A DNA stretch of 6,147 bases from the NCBI GenBank assembly GCA_014360745.1, contig JACIWY010000234.1, forward strand, positions 1 to 6,147. The letters run 5' to 3'. Every line of letters begins with the position of its first letter. The stretch's first letter is position 1. The notes below the pieces were generated by a model. The model had not been told where the DNA came from. It was given only the letters and a program-made list of their open reading frames with translations, and did no database searches. The stretch is from Chloroflexota bacterium (GTDB lineage: Bacteria > Chloroflexota > Anaerolineae > UBA1429). The position numbers were made by a program, and so were the translations under genes. Shown piece after piece: positions 5,201 through 6,147 of this stretch.

Positions 5201-6147
5201 ATGCTCAATGTCGGCATCATCGGCTACGGGAATAGAATCTCGCACATGGCCAAGGCCCTTGCCGTTTACGGCATTCCCTATCGAATAGCCGCCATCGCCG
5301 ATCCACGCGCAGAGGCCTTGCGCGCCAAAGGCGAGCCCTTCCTCGCCGATGCGGCGTTTTACACCGACGCCGACGAGATGTTGGCCGAAAGGGCCAATTC
5401 CTTGGATGGCGTAATGGTGGGCACGCGCTGCTATCTGCACGCCGATATGGCCTGCAAGGTGGCCGCGTATCGCCTACCCCTCTTTTTAGAAAAGCCGGTG
5501 GCCATCACCTTTGAGCAGGTCAAGCGATTGCATGAGGCCTTTGTCGATTATCCGGCGCCTACCGTCGTCTCTTTTCCGCTGCGGCTAACGCCCATCGTCC
5601 AAACGGTGCGCCAACTCTTGGAGGCCGATGTCATCGGCAGCGTCGAACAGGTCGTGGCCTTTAACGATGTGCCCTATGGGGATGTCTATTATGCCCGTTG
5701 GTATCGCAATTATGATCAGGTCGGCGGTCTGTTTCTGCAAAAGGCAACCCATGATCTGGACTATATCTATTACTTGCTTCAGCAACGACCGCGCATCATC
5801 TGCGCCCTCAAGGCCCGACGCGTCTATGGTGGGGACAAGCCCTTTGACCTGAGATGCGTCGAATGCGCCGAGTGGGAGTGTTGTCCCGAGAGCCCGTTTA
5901 ACCTCTTTTATGAACGTTTTCAAGGCGAGCGTGTGGATACCGACTCCGATCGGCTTTGCCTTTTTGCCCGGGGCATTCAGAACGAAGATTTGGGCCAGTG
6001 CCTAGTTGAATACGAAAACGGCGCCCAGGCCGCCTATACACAAAACTTTTTTGCCAGGCACCGAGCCGCGCGTCGCGGCGCGCGGCTCTATGGTTATCGT
6101 GGCACGATCCATTTTGATTGGTACGAAAACGTCGTTCGCGTCTATGA
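5201..6147 (+). CDS. Gfo/Idh/MocA-family NAD(P)-dependent oxidoreductase (3' end outside window)
   Basis: Cytoplasmic dehydrogenase or related enzyme acting on a sugar, cyclitol or other hydroxylated substrate with bound or free NAD(P). 315 complete codons are visible and the frame is open to the edge. The N-terminal Rossmann fold shows VGIIGYGNR (4-12), and Asp34 ends the second strand (AAIADP), which favours NAD over NADP. The LEKP motif (96-99) gives the usual catalytic Lys98. The segment GGLFLQKATHDLDYIYYLL (175-193) matches the C-terminal-domain active-site stretch, with His184. Residue 180, four before the His, is Gln where inositol dehydrogenase has Asp; a Lys-x2-His-Asp pattern is common in one subgroup. 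A cysteine cluster follows: Cys219, Cys222, Cys227, Cys228, then PESP, resembling the 'C..C....CP.S' insert of that subgroup. No signal peptide is seen. The start follows the GRE stop by 23 bases with a strong ribosome site, so one transcript is likely. The exact substrate cannot be inferred. Confidence 0.88.
   Translation, partial: MLNVGIIGYGNRISHMAKALAVYGIPYRIAAIADPRAEALRAKGEPFLADAAFYTDADEMLAERANSLDGVMVGTRCYLHADMACKVAAYRLPLFLEKPVAITFEQVKRLHEAFVDYPAPTVVSFPLRLTPIVQTVRQLLEADVIGSVEQVVAFNDVPYGDVYYARWYRNYDQVGGLFLQKATHDLDYIYYLLQQRPRIICALKARRVYGGDKPFDLRCVECAEWECCPESPFNLFYERFQGERVDTDSDRLCLFARGIQNEDLGQCLVEYENGAQAAYTQNFFARHRAARRGARLYGYRGTIHFDWYENVVRVY

Overview
The window is a GC-rich (roughly 60% by eye), gene-dense bacterial segment. 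All five genes lie on the + strand, with gaps of at most 61 bases. The gene set (a B12-binding-type radical SAM protein, its DUF2344 partner and an Ap4A-phosphorylase-like HIT protein, followed by a glycyl radical enzyme) suggests an anaerobic or facultatively anaerobic bacterium. Codon style and gene order make me think of Chloroflexota (Anaerolineae or Caldilineae-like), but that placement is inference and not demonstrated.

Left block, 1-2923: three conserved genes of housekeeping character. The first is the 3' portion of a TIGR03960-type radical SAM gene; its beginning is outside the window. It overlaps the DUF2344 (TIGR03936, 'radical SAM-linked') gene by the four bases ATGA. A HIT-family nucleotide phosphorylase or hydrolase gene follows 12 bases later. 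The first two products are widely found adjacent or fused and very probably act together, although their reaction is unknown. The HIT protein probably degrades dinucleoside polyphosphates or a related nucleotide.

Junction, 2924-2984: 61 bases without a gene, the longest gap. It is preceded by a strong imperfect hairpin inside the 3' end of the HIT gene, and it contains a short A-rich patch and a good Shine-Dalgarno sequence. I see no convincing promoter.

Right block, 2985-6147: a 730-residue glycyl radical enzyme (GRE) with an intact catalytic Cys-Val-Glu and an intact C-terminal glycyl radical motif. After 23 bases comes a Gfo/Idh/MocA-family NAD(P)-dependent oxidoreductase, cut by the right edge. 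The tight spacing and strong ribosome sites indicate one transcript. The GRE keeps the Cys/Glu pair seen in dehydratase-type GREs. It lacks the Gly normally before the Cys, appears to lack side chains that mark glycerol/propanediol dehydratases, and has a short N-terminal half. I therefore read it as a GRE of unassigned substrate. With its oxidoreductase partner it may form part of an anaerobic pathway for a sugar, polyol, cyclitol or related hydroxylated compound. No GRE activase is present in the window; one should be sought beyond the right edge. This pair is the most interesting content here.

No RNA genes, insertion sequences, CRISPR arrays, attachment sites or origins were recognised, and no gene-free stretch exceeds 61 bases.
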